Of a stretch of DNA of 6,453 bases, positions 1-6,402 are shown piece by piece (the stretch's first letter is position 1; each line of letters opens with the position of its first letter). This DNA is from Methanobrevibacter sp. (GTDB taxonomy: Archaea; Methanobacteriota; Methanobacteria; Methanobacteriales; Methanobacteriaceae). Position numbers and translations under genes: made by a program. A model generated the notes under the pieces. It was not told where the DNA came from and made no database searches. It worked only from the letters and a program-made list of their open reading frames with translations. The stretch lies in NCBI GenBank assembly GCA_016838945.1, contig JADLKP010000134.1, forward strand, positions 1 through 6,453, in the 5' to 3' direction.

Positions 1-262
1 CAATAGTGTTAGCGTTGTTTACTTTGATGGTAGAATCTGTAAGGTTGAATTCATTTGGACCTCCTTCAGATTTAGGGGTTATTACAAAGATTGGTCCAGC
101 AGATTCACTGCCAATGATTGTACCACCTGTAATTGCAATGTCCTTATTTATGACTACATTTGAAACATCTTCAAAGATTTTATCTCCTAAATCAAGGGTG
201 GCGCCGTCTTCAGCTTCATCTATAAGTTTTTGTAAATCTGAAGAGGAGTAAGGTGCATTGGA
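1..262 (-). other. Start of a probable second beta-helix region, cut by the window edge
   Basis: Residues 1956-2042 of the ALP. After NAPYSSSDLQKLIDEAEDGA comes TLDLGDKIFEDVSNVVINKD, then IAITGGTIIGSESAGPIFVI and NLTDSTIKVNNANTI. The L..LID.A.DG.TLDLG......V.I.KDI.I.GGTI pattern is the usual N-terminal cap and first coil of a beta-helix (here generating an 'I..G.TI.G' rung). Only about 87 residues are visible, so coil count and what follows (anchor, transmembrane helix or wall-binding domain) cannot be judged. Confidence 0.65.
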
Positions 263-3200
263 TTCGACAATTACAAATTGTTGCAATGCCAATATAGTTG
301 AACCGGTAGCAACAAATGAAACACTAGTGGATTCGCTAGGAGAAGTGCCTAAATCAACAACATATTCCTTTACAGAGTTAGCGGTACCTGACCAAATGTC
401 TTCATAATTGACACCATTTACAATCAAGTTACCTTCACCTTTTTGAGCACTAGCAGCAAATACAGTTAAATTAGCACTTATTGCATTTTCAATAGGAACA
501 ATGTCTAAAACACTGTTACTTGCTACGGTTCTTCCCAAGAAGTTATTTGCATTGGACAATAAATCAGCACCATTGTACATATAAATTGTCTTGATGGCAT
601 CGGATTCAGTTACATTGTACATAGCTACAAAGGTACTTGGATAAACAGCAGTCTTATTAAATTCTTTTTCAAGAACAAACGTATTTTCACCATTTTGCAG
701 CAAGCCAGACACATCATAAACCACAAGACCGTAACCATATTTACCATAGGTACCCATATTGGATTGATCCCTATAAGTTGCAACAGGAGCAATAGCTACA
801 CCATTAAATGTTGTAGTCCAAACAGGAATAGTTCCTTGAGTTTTATCCCAATTATAAGAAACATAAACAAATCCGTTCACAAATTTAGCATCTTCAGGAA
901 CATCAAGAGTCCAGACATCAGTTCTGCCAGTAGTAGCCGCACCAAGATAAGTACTATCATCCTTAGTATCAATGATAATACCACCATTTACAGTAATGTT
1001 GGTGAATGAACTGATGTTTTCAGGAGGATAAGCTAAATCCTTACCTAAATTACCGTTATACCAAACAGTAGGAGTGAGAGTTTTCTCATCTAAAACATTG
1101 CCTGAAACTTTATCTCTGATGACAATAGTATAATTGACTTTATCATTATCTGCACCATTTACAGTATTTGCGGTTACAGGTCTGATAAGATCATCAACCA
1201 AGAACACACTGGTTTGAGCACCGGAATCCAATTCAACCTCCATTGTGTCAGCCAATTCGCCATCAATATAGAAATTAATTGTGTAAACAGTATTGGCTTG
1301 ACCATCATTAGTTAAATTGAGTTGTAAAACATTATCAGTACCAGCGAAACAAGCACCATTATATTCAGAACCTAATTTAGCGGTTACAGAAGGAGCAGCA
1401 CGTTCTACAAGTACAAATTGTTGCAATGCCAATATAGTTGAACCGGTAGCAACAAATGAAACACTAGTGGATTCGCTAGGAGCAATACCTAAATCAACAA
1501 TATAGTCATTTATGGATTGGCTTGTACCATTCCAAATATTTTCATATGTTTCGCCATTAACAATCAAATTACCTTCATTTGCTTGTGCACCAGCAGCAAA
1601 TACATATAAGTTAGCACCAATGATACCAGCAAAATCAGTGTTTAAAACGCTGTTAGCTGCAACTGTTCTTCCAGCAGTGTTATTGGTATTAGCCAATAAG
1701 TCTGCACCATTATACATGTAAAGTGTTTTGAGAACATTGGATTCTGTGACATTGTATAAAGCTACAAGAGTGCTTGGGTAAACAGCATTTAAATCTCTGA
1801 TTTTACCTAAAGAGAAGGTGTTTTCACCCTTTTGGATTAAATTAGAGACATCGAAAACCATAAGGCCATAACCATATTTACCATATTGGCCAAGGTTGGA
1901 TTGGTCTCTGTATGAAGCTACAGCTGTGATATTAGCCCCATTGAATGAACAGTTCCATTCAGGAATGGTCCCATTGGTTTTATCCCAGTTATAAGCCACA
2001 TAAATGAATCCATTGACAAGTGTAGCGTCATCATCCAAGTCAATTACCCAAATGTCAGTTCTACCTGGGGTTGAACCGGCACTGTAAGTATCTTTGGAGT
2101 CAATGATAATGCCACCATTTACAGTGATATTGTTAAAGTAACTAATGTTTCCTGAAGGATAAGCGAAATCCTTGCCTAAATTACCATTATACAATACTGC
2201 AGGCAAAATGGTCTCTTCAGTTAAAACATCTCCAGTGTCCTTATCGCTTACAATTACAGTGTAATTTGCAACATCGTTCTCTGCACCGTTTACAGTAGCT
2301 TCAGTGATTGGTCTGATGGTTTCATCAGTTACAAGAATTAAATTGCTGAAACCAACAGGCAAGCTAATTTCAGTGCTGTCTACCTTTACACCATCAACAT
2401 AGAAATCAACGACATAGTTGGTAGCAAAAGCACCATTGTTGGTTATATGAACTTCAATTACATTTTCTGTACCTGCATAACATACACCGTTATATTCAGA
2501 AACTAAATCAACAGCTGCTGAGTGGAGACCTTCTCCAGCTACAATGGTACCGGAGTAAATGTATGGATCTTCAGCACGAGCATAATCTGCATTTACATTA
2601 TATGTACCCCATTCAGTTAATTTATAGCTGGCTTTATAAGCATAGTCGTCCATTTCAAATTCAGTTATGGTTTCATCTCCAATGGTCAAAGTGAGTCCAG
2701 GACCATTTATTGTATTCAAATTATCATCTACTATGTAAACTATAATGTCAGCAGTCTCATTTACAAGATAATATGCGACATTGGATTCTAATGGATCTGT
2801 TTCATTGACAACAGCATAAACAATGACAGGGCTTATAATTGAACCGTTGTTGTAAATTGCATAAAGGCTATCACTGCCATTTGCATCTAAAATTTTATTG
2901 GTGTCCAAGAACAAATGACCGCTACTGTGAATAGTGTAATTGAAGCCATCTGCAGTGTTGTTTTTAAAGTTAGATTCTGCAATGTCAAGGTAATTGTTTA
3001 CAACAGATGTGATGAAAATTGCTCCACCATTTTCCTTAGCATGATTGTTAGTGAAGTTAGACTCAACTATATGAGATTTATCTCCACGCCAGTAGATAGC
3101 ACCACCGCTACCATTATTAGCAATATTGTTTTCAAATGTACAATTTAATACTCTGCCGTCAGTGGAACTAGCCCAATAGATAGCACCACCATTTCTAGCT

Positions 3201-6127
3201 GAGTTGCCTATGAAAACGCTGTTCATTATGCTGCAATTGGTAGAACGACCATCATTTCCTAAGAGAATAGCTCCTCCACCTAAAGTGTTTGTTGTAAGAG
3301 GCGCTTTGTTGTTGATGAATGTACAATTGTCAATCACACCATAGGTTCCAGCCCAGAAAATAGCACCACCTGTGTGGTTGCCATTTGAATAGGTAGCGTA
3401 TGAAGAGTTAGCTGCGTTATCTGTAAATTTACAGTTAATTACGCTTCCATTATTAGCATTCCATGCAATAGCTCCTCCTGCAGATGCAGTACAGTTAGTG
3501 AAGTTTGAATTTGATATTAATACATTTTCTTTAACACAACGGATTGCACCACCATCACGATTTACATTACAGTTTTTGAAATCACTGTCGGATACAGTTG
3601 CATTGATAGCGTTAAAGTAGATTGCACCTGCACCAGTTGTTGCAGTGCTTGTTAAATTAATGAACTGACATTGATCAATAAATACATTTGGACCTGCTAC
3701 ATAGATTGCTCCTCCAGCACCTGAATGGCTCATATCTTTGAAAATACAGTTTACTATATGTGATTCTTTGGAATCACCGTCTACATAAATACCTGCTCCA
3801 GAACTGCTTCCATGAGTGAATGTTAAGCCATCCACTGTTACATTGGTAGCATATATTCTCATGAGTCTTACATTATCATTTCCATTGAATATAGCATTTC
3901 CAGGATTTTCTGCAAAGATATAAGTGTTGTTTATTGAAACATTTAAAATTGCAGTTATGTCGTAAGTGCCATCGAGAACATGGATTTTGGTATATGGAAG
4001 TAAAGCAGTCTTATTGAGTGCTTTATAAATAGTTGTTGGATCATCTGCACTTGTGCCAGTGCCTGTTCCATCAGGGCTCACATAAATATCATTGTATAAA
4101 ACTGATTCAACTACAATGAATTGCTCAAGTGCAAGAATGGTAGAGCCAGTTGCAACAAAGGATACTGCATTGGAATCTTTAGGGTATCTTCCTAAATCTA
4201 CGACATATAAATCAGCAGAGTTAGAAGTACCGGACCATACATCCTCAAATGTTTCTCCATTGACTATAATATTTCCTTCGCCTTTTTGAGCACTAGCAGC
4301 AAATACATAAAGTTTTGCATCTTTAATGTCTTCTCTTGTACTGATATCTAAAACAGAGTTACTTTCAACAGCCCTTCCTAAGAAATTATAACTGCTTCCC
4401 ATCAATAAGTCAGCACCATTGTACATGTAAACGGTTTTAATGGTATCTGATTCACTTACATTGTATAAGGCTACAAGAGTGCTTGGATAAATAGCAGTCT
4501 TATTGAACTCATCTTTAACCAATACAAAGGTGTTTTCACCCCTTTGCAACAAGCCTGTTACATCGTAAACAATAAGTCCGTAACCATACTTACCTGAACT
4601 GCCTAAATTGGATTGGTCTCTGTAAGAAGCGACAGGAATGACTGCTACATTGTTAAAGGTAGTGGTCAAAGCAGGAATGGTTCCTTGTGTTTTATCCCAA
4701 TTATAAGCAACGTAAATAAATCCATTTACAAACTCTGCACCTTCTGGAACATTAAGTGTCCAAACATCAGTACGTTCAGTGGATGCAGAAGCAAGATAAG
4801 TGGATGCAGATTGGGTGTCTATTATAATATCCCCATTAACAGTAACGTTATTGAATGAGACAATAGTCTCTGCAGGGTAAGCCAAATCCTTACCTAAATA
4901 ACCATTATACCATAGAGTTGGTGTAAGGGTTTTCTCATCTAAAACATTGCCATTAACATCTGAAACCTGTACAGTGTAATTGACTTTGGTTGTACTTACT
5001 CCATTGACAGTGTCAGCAGTTACAGGTCTGATAAGATCATCAACCAAATAAGCAATAGAGTCTGCACCAGCATCCAATTCCATTTGGGAACTGCTTGTCT
5101 TTACACCATCAACATAGAAGTCTATGACATAAATAGTCTTATCTGTACCATTATTGGTCAAATTAAGTTTTATGACATTGTTAGTGCCTGCAAAGCATGC
5201 ACCGGAATATTCGGAGGATATGCTTGCTTTAGCTGATGGAGCATACTCCCTATTTACAGTTAAGACTGACAGTACATTTCTAAATGAAAATGCCCCTGCT
5301 CCAGAAGTGTAGACCAATGTATTGGTACCGTTAACAATATCATCCAATACATTGAATTTGTGATATTTGAAATAATAAACTCCTTCATCATAGCTTTCAG
5401 ATTCTATTAAGTCCTCGCTATTGAAAGTATAGATTCCATCCACACTTGACAATGCAAAGTTATCAAGTGTTGCATTTAAAACCTTATCTTCAATGGTTCC
5501 CACTTTAAAGGTAGCTTTGCTGGTTTCACCGGAATCTCCTTTAATCCAGGATGAGCCAGAATTAATCCAATAGCTGACCTTATCAGTGTCACCATCGTTA
5601 TATGCAAATACCAATCCAATCAATTTAATCTTATTGTAAAATTCATAACCATCAATTGCACCAGTAGTTACATTAATTGTCACTTTACCATTTGCATTTT
5701 GAAGCCTGTCTGTGAGATTATAAGTCATATAATAATCTGCATAGCATTTGGTGGTGTGGTCATTTATATGATATACGGTACCATCTGCACTACCTTGAGT
5801 AGAGACAAGTCTCTCATTTGCAATTTGTTCACTTTCCCCATTGGATGTAACTGTCACATTTGCCTCAGATCCGTAAACCAAATTTGAAGACCCCGCAGTA
5901 TAGCAGTCTACAAACAGCCCGGCATATTGGACATCCTTTACATCTTCAGGAATATTATAGCTTAATTCCCCAGATTCAGTTCCAGGATTGGAGTAAGCAA
6001 TATCAACTCCCCCTGAAACGTCACCCTCTTCAATTGTGTCTAAATCGTCTGCAGAAGCAGCCCCAATTGAAACTATAAGAGATAGGAGAATTAAAGCTAC
6101 TAAAAATAATTTATATTTATTTTTCAT
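1..6127 (-). CDS. Giant secreted adhesin-like protein (ALP) with DUF3344, CARDB and beta-helix modules, C-terminus outside window
   Basis: One open frame of 2042 codons with no stop; it runs off the left edge, so the true length and any C-terminal anchor are unknown. The start is the ATG at 6125-6127: it follows a GAGGGGT ribosome site by six bases and opens directly into a signal peptide. Module order by residue: signal peptide 1-26, diverged DUF3344-like domain to 295, CARDB+DUF3344 unit A 296-674, beta-helix 675-1098, Ig-like segment 1099-1199, unit B 1200-1575, unit C 1578-1955, start of a second helix-like region 1956-2042. N-x-S/T sequons are frequent and cysteines few. Methanogen proteins of this make-up are known as adhesin-like proteins, thought to sit at the cell surface and mediate contact with bacteria, protozoa or host material; the ligand here cannot be told. 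No enzyme motif was seen. It appears monocistronic, except for a doubtful small ORF just upstream. The family call is strong; the binding role is inference. Confidence 0.93.
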   Translation of the reverse strand, partial: MKNKYKLFLVALILLSLIVSIGAASADDLDTIEEGDVSGGVDIAYSNPGTESGELSYNIPEDVKDVQYAGLFVDCYTAGSSNLVYGSEANVTVTSNGESEQIANERLVSTQGSADGTVYHINDHTTKCYADYYMTYNLTDRLQNANGKVTINVTTGAIDGYEFYNKIKLIGLVFAYNDGDTDKVSYWINSGSSWIKGDSGETSKATFKVGTIEDKVLNATLDNFALSSVDGIYTFNSEDLIESESYDEGVYYFKYHKFNVLDDIVNGTNTLVYTSGAGAFSFRNVLSVLTVNREYAPSAKASISSEYSGACFAGTNNVIKLNLTNNGTDKTIYVIDFYVDGVKTSSSQMELDAGADSIAYLVDDLIRPVTADTVNGVSTTKVNYTVQVSDVNGNVLDEKTLTPTLWYNGYLGKDLAYPAETIVSFNNVTVNGDIIIDTQSASTYLASASTERTDVWTLNVPEGAEFVNGFIYVAYNWDKTQGTIPALTTTFNNVAVIPVASYRDQSNLGSSGKYGYGLIVYDVTGLLQRGENTFVLVKDEFNKTAIYPSTLVALYNVSESDTIKTVYMYNGADLLMGSSYNFLGRAVESNSVLDISTREDIKDAKLYVFAASAQKGEGNIIVNGETFEDVWSGTSNSADLYVVDLGRYPKDSNAVSFVATGSTILALEQFIVVESVLYNDIYVSPDGTGTGTSADDPTTIYKALNKTALLPYTKIHVLDGTYDITAILNVSINNTYIFAENPGNAIFNGNDNVRLMRIYATNVTVDGLTFTHGSSSGAGIYVDGDSKESHIVNCIFKDMSHSGAGGAIYVAGPNVFIDQCQFINLTSTATTGAGAIYFNAINATVSDSDFKNCNVNRDGGAIRCVKENVLISNSNFTNCTASAGGAIAWNANNGSVINCKFTDNAANSSYATYSNGNHTGGAIFWAGTYGVIDNCTFINNKAPLTTNTLGGGAILLGNDGRSTNCSIMNSVFIGNSARNGGAIYWASSTDGRVLNCTFENNIANNGSGGAIYWRGDKSHIVESNFTNNHAKENGGAIFITSVVNNYLDIAESNFKNNTADGFNYTIHSSGHLFLDTNKILDANGSDSLYAIYNNGSIISPVIVYAVVNETDPLESNVAYYLVNETADIIVYIVDDNLNTINGPGLTLTIGDETITEFEMDDYAYKASYKLTEWGTYNVNADYARAEDPYIYSGTIVAGEGLHSAAVDLVSEYNGVCYAGTENVIEVHITNNGAFATNYVVDFYVDGVKVDSTEISLPVGFSNLILVTDETIRPITEATVNGAENDVANYTVIVSDKDTGDVLTEETILPAVLYNGNLGKDFAYPSGNISYFNNITVNGGIIIDSKDTYSAGSTPGRTDIWVIDLDDDATLVNGFIYVAYNWDKTNGTIPEWNCSFNGANITAVASYRDQSNLGQYGKYGYGLMVFDVSNLIQKGENTFSLGKIRDLNAVYPSTLVALYNVTESNVLKTLYMYNGADLLANTNNTAGRTVAANSVLNTDFAGIIGANLYVFAAGAQANEGNLIVNGETYENIWNGTSQSINDYIVDLGIAPSESTSVSFVATGSTILALQQFVLVERAAPSVTAKLGSEYNGACFAGTDNVLQLNLTNDGQANTVYTINFYIDGELADTMEVELDSGAQTSVFLVDDLIRPVTANTVNGADNDKVNYTIVIRDKVSGNVLDEKTLTPTVWYNGNLGKDLAYPPENISSFTNITVNGGIIIDTKDDSTYLGAATTGRTDVWTLDVPEDAKFVNGFVYVSYNWDKTQGTIPVWTTTFNGVAIAPVATYRDQSNMGTYGKYGYGLVVYDVSGLLQNGENTFVLEKEFNKTAVYPSTFVAMYNVTESDAIKTIYMYNGADLLSNANNFLGRTVASNSVLDIVPIENAISANLTVFAASAQKGEGNLIVNGVNYEDIWSGTANSVKEYVVDLGTSPSESTSVSFVATGSTILALQQFVIVESNAPYSSSDLQKLIDEAEDGATLDLGDKIFEDVSNVVINKDIAITGGTIIGSESAGPIFVITPKSEGGPNEFNLTDSTIKVNNANTI
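263..1396 (-). repeat. Unit C: CARDB-like plus DUF3344-like domain, mosaic of A and B
   Basis: Residues 1578-1955, 378 residues. The CARDB-like part shows EYNGACFAGTDNVLQLNLTN, INFYIDGELAD and VDDLIRPVTANTVNG; the DUF3344-like part shows WYNGNLGKDLAYP, GRTDVWTLDVPEDA, VNGFVYVSYNWDKTQGTIP, TYRDQSNMGTYGKYGYGL, YPSTFVAMYNVTESD, FAASAQKGEGNLIVNG and FVATGSTILALQQFVIVE. From its start through FAASAQKGEGN it follows unit A (VLDEKTLTPT, KTQGTIP, FNKTA), but the end (SPSESTSVSFVATGSTILALQ) follows unit B. One gene-internal recombination or conversion event would explain this. Confidence 0.8.
272..342 (-). repeat. 71-bp exact direct repeat, copy in unit C
   Basis: Identical base for base to 1412-1482 and in the same orientation. 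It encodes the closing strands of the DUF3344 domain (around SPSESTSVSFVATGSTILAL). The flanking bases differ at both ends (271/1411 and 343/1483). The equivalent part of unit A (about 4122-4194) is clearly diverged. Confidence 0.95.
1403..2530 (-). repeat. Unit B: CARDB-like plus DUF3344-like domain
   Basis: Residues 1200-1575, 376 residues. The CARDB-like part shows EYNGVCYAGTENVIEVHITN, VDFYVDGVKVDS and DETIRPITEATVNG; the DUF3344-like part shows LYNGNLGKDFAYP, GRTDVWVIDL, VNGFIYVAYNWDKTNGTIP, SYRDQSNLGQYGKYGYGL, YPSTLVALYNVTESN, MYNGADLLANTNN and FVATGSTILALQQFVLVE. It is the most diverged of the three, with LVTDETIRPITEA where A and C have LVDDLIRPVTA. However, its last part is almost the same as the end of unit C, including a 71-bp exact identity. 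It joins unit C through only two residues (RA). Confidence 0.8.
1412..1482 (-). repeat. 71-bp exact direct repeat, copy in unit B
   Basis: Partner of 272-342. The offset is exactly 1140 bp, or 380 codons, so recombination between the copies would remove or add one whole CARDB-DUF3344 unit without breaking the frame. Confidence 0.95.
2531..2833 (-). other. Ig-like beta-sandwich segment between beta-helix and unit B
   Basis: Residues 1099-1199, about 100 residues. Alternating hydrophobic strands (VIVYAVVNE, VAYYLVNETADIIVYIVDD, LTLTIGDETITEFEMDD, YKASYKLTEWGTYNVNADYA) end in DPYIYSGTIVAGE. The G.TL.V.D....F....G.Y....L...GTY.V.A.Y layout is typical of Ig-like repeats found between beta-helix modules in methanogen surface proteins. 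It is probably a spacer. The exact family is not certain. Confidence 0.6.
2834..4105 (-). other. Right-handed parallel beta-helix domain (Pmp-like/pectate-lyase fold)
   Basis: Residues 675-1098. It opens with YVSPDGTGTSADDPTTIYKA, the entry typical of secreted beta-helix proteins, then HVLDGTYDITAILNVSIN and NPGNAIFNGNDN, which form the first coils. From residue 777 there are ten coils carrying GGAI-type and FxxN-type motifs, then a closing part (HLFLDTNKILDANGSDSLYAIYNNG). Such coils stack into an elongated rod; in chlamydial Pmp adhesins the same GGA(I/L/V) and FxxN motifs occur in passenger domains. No conserved acid pair or other clear catalytic set of a polysaccharide lyase was seen, so I read it as structural or binding rather than enzymatic. 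It is placed between repeat units A and B, as if inserted into a row of DUF3344 units. Confidence 0.88.
3017..3799 (-). repeat. Ten GGAI / FxxN beta-helix coils
   Basis: Residues 777-1037. The coils carry, in order, GAGIYV, GGAIYV, GAGAIYF, GGAIRC, GGAIAW, GGAIFW, GGGAILL, GGAIYW, GGAIYW and GGAIFI, each followed by a turn and an (N/D/E)(C/S)xF motif such as NCIFKD, QCQFIN, NSNFTN, NCTFIN, NCTFEN, ESNFTN. The average period is close to 28 residues, with the longer loops around NSSYATYSNGN and APLTTNTLG. The coils are diverged at DNA level, so this is an old protein repeat and not a recent DNA expansion. Confidence 0.88.
4106..5242 (-). repeat. Unit A: CARDB-like plus DUF3344-like domain
   Basis: Residues 296-674, 379 residues. 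Roughly the first 100 residues look like a CARDB (bacterial cell adhesion-related) immunoglobulin-type fold: EYSGACFAGTNNVIKLNLTN, then IDFYVDGVK, then DLIRPVTADTVNG. The rest is DUF3344-like: WYNGYLGKDLAYP, RTDVWTLNVPEGA, VNGFIYVAYNWDKTQGTIP, SYRDQSNLG..GKYGYGL, YPSTLVALYNVSESD, MYNGADLL, and a closing FVATGSTILALEQFIVVE. It is the nearest relative of unit C over most of its length, sharing at DNA level an exact 29 bp (5019-5047 with 1173-1201) and 23 bp (4929-4951 with 1080-1102). Between units A and B lie the beta-helix and an Ig-like segment. Confidence 0.8.
5243..6049 (-). other. N-terminal diverged DUF3344-like domain
   Basis: Residues 27-295. After an acidic linker (DDLDTIEEGD...) comes a beta-rich domain opening with VQYAGLFVDCY. 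Its second half lines up with the second half of units A-C: LIGLVFAYNDGDTD..SYWIN.G matches their LVALYN.....Y.YNGADLL, and the NATLDNFALSS..G segment and the closing FRNVLSVLTV match their AKLYVFAAS..G and ILALEQFIVVE. The NDG/YWIN pattern and the DG.YTFN segment are what I remember of DUF3344 in methanogen surface proteins. It is much more diverged than the three internal units and has no CARDB module in front. It has two cysteines (VDCY and TKCY), which could pair. Function unknown; probably a beta-sandwich stalk or binding domain. Confidence 0.6.
6050..6127 (-). other. Sec signal peptide of the ALP
   Basis: Residues 1-26. A short basic N-region (MKNKYK) is followed by a hydrophobic core of about 15 residues (LFLVALILLSLIVSIG) and a small-residue AASA motif before an acidic stretch (DDLD). 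Cleavage after ASA at residue 26 fits type I signal peptidase. There is no lipobox cysteine, so a lipoprotein is unlikely. Confidence 0.9.
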
Positions 6128-6130
6128 AGT

Positions 6131-6292
6131 TTACCCCTCATAAAGAAAAAATTTTCCTTCAATTATAAAAATAATTAATAGATGAAAATGTGCTTTAAGT
6201 CTATAAAACCCAAATAATAAATAACCAATAAGGAAGTAAATTAACCTAATTAGTGTATTGAGTATTATCCACACATTATTATTAATTATCAT
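6131..6292 (-). CDS. Possible 53-residue hydrophobic small protein upstream of the ALP gene
   Basis: An ATG at 6290-6292 opens 53 codons and stops with TAA at 6131-6133, three bases before the ALP start and inside its ribosome site. The product begins MIINNNVWIILN, then has a hydrophobic stretch (LIRLIYFLIGYLLFGFY), a short basic/histidine patch (RLKAHFH) and a second hydrophobic stretch (LLIIFII) before a charged tail (EGKFFLYEG). One or two membrane segments are possible. No family is recognised. Against it: there is no Shine-Dalgarno site, the GC content is far lower than in the ALP gene, and T-rich DNA gives hydrophobic codons by chance. For it: 53 stop-free codons are uncommon at this AT content, the ATG is the first codon after an in-frame TAA, and the TATA candidate at 6314-6321 would put the transcript start right at this ATG. 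If real, its end would couple its translation to the ALP. More likely it is untranslated leader. Confidence 0.2.
   Translation of the reverse strand: MIINNNVWIILNTLIRLIYFLIGYLLFGFYRLKAHFHLLIIFIIEGKFFLYEG
6133..6139 (-). promoter_or_regulatory. Shine-Dalgarno-like site of the ALP gene
   Basis: On the minus strand the bases read GAGGGGT, six bases before the ATG at 6127. They can pair in part with the anti-SD CCUCC end of archaeal 16S rRNA. This decides the start: the only nearby upstream ATG (6139-6141) is in another frame. Confidence 0.7.
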
Positions 6293-6313
6293 TTATAATA
6301 TAGTAGTAATACT

Positions 6314-6331
6314 TATTTAAAGATTATTTTA
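6314..6331 (-). promoter_or_regulatory. Candidate archaeal BRE/TATA promoter for the ALP gene
   Basis: On the minus strand an A-rich stretch (AAAATAA, BRE-like) is followed by TTTAAATA at 6314-6321. With the usual spacing of about 25 bases, transcription would start near 6291 and leave a 5' leader of about 165 bases. A second, weaker candidate is TTTTATAG at 6201-6208, which would give a leader of about 50 bases but has no A-rich element in front. In DNA this AT-rich neither can be fixed by eye. Confidence 0.35.
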
Positions 6332-6372
6332 TTACTTAAACTTAAAAAAAATGGTTAAAAGTAATAATTTTT

Positions 6373-6402
6373 AAAAAAAATAATACTAGAAAGTATTTTT
6401 TT
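6373..6402 (-). terminator. Hairpin with T-run, possible terminator of an off-window upstream gene
   Basis: A six-base perfect inverted repeat (AATACT at 6382-6387 and AGTATT at 6392-6397, four-base loop) is followed on the minus strand by eight Ts (6373-6380); on the plus strand it is also followed by Ts (to 6402), so it could work both ways. More T-tracts of five to eight bases lie on the minus strand up to 6453, the kind of signal at which archaeal RNA polymerase stops. This fits the 3' end of a gene lying beyond the right edge, transcribed toward the ALP, but that gene is not in the window. Confidence 0.4.

Noticed and set aside
6..251. 81-codon plus-strand ORF
   Set aside because: Antisense to the ALP frame, which keeps domain-level sense here; no ribosome site and no recognisable product.
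695..1009. Plus-strand ORF resembling another plus-strand ORF at 4613-4858
   Set aside because: The likeness (for example FIPII.N.NKS in both) arises because both lie antisense to the same part of duplicated units C and A. It could be mistaken for a conserved family, but it is a repeat shadow.
1317..1505. Plus-strand ORF sharing a VEPVAT-type peptide with the one at 4092-4289
   Set aside because: Both are antisense to the closing strands of DUF3344 units; the shared peptide reflects the sense-strand repeat.
1512..1721. 69-codon plus-strand ORF
   Set aside because: Antisense to unit B, with no signal of its own.
2915..3148. 77-codon plus-strand ORF
   Set aside because: Antisense to the end of the GGAI coils; the minus frame has the clear repeat motifs.
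675..4105. Beta-helix considered as a polysaccharide lyase or hydrolase
   Set aside because: The fold is shared, but no clear catalytic residue set was seen and the GGAI/FxxN coils fit adhesins better.
263..5242. Spaced direct repeats considered as CRISPR or mobile-element ends
   Set aside because: The repeats are long, in-frame protein modules inside one open frame, with no short regular spacers, terminal inverted repeats or transposase.
5699..6078. Two overlapping plus-strand ORFs (5699-5887 and 5860-6078)
   Set aside because: Antisense to the N-terminal domain of the ALP; no ribosome site and low-complexity products.
6139..6141. Alternative upstream ATG for the ALP gene
   Set aside because: It is out of frame with the ALP and lies over the ribosome site.
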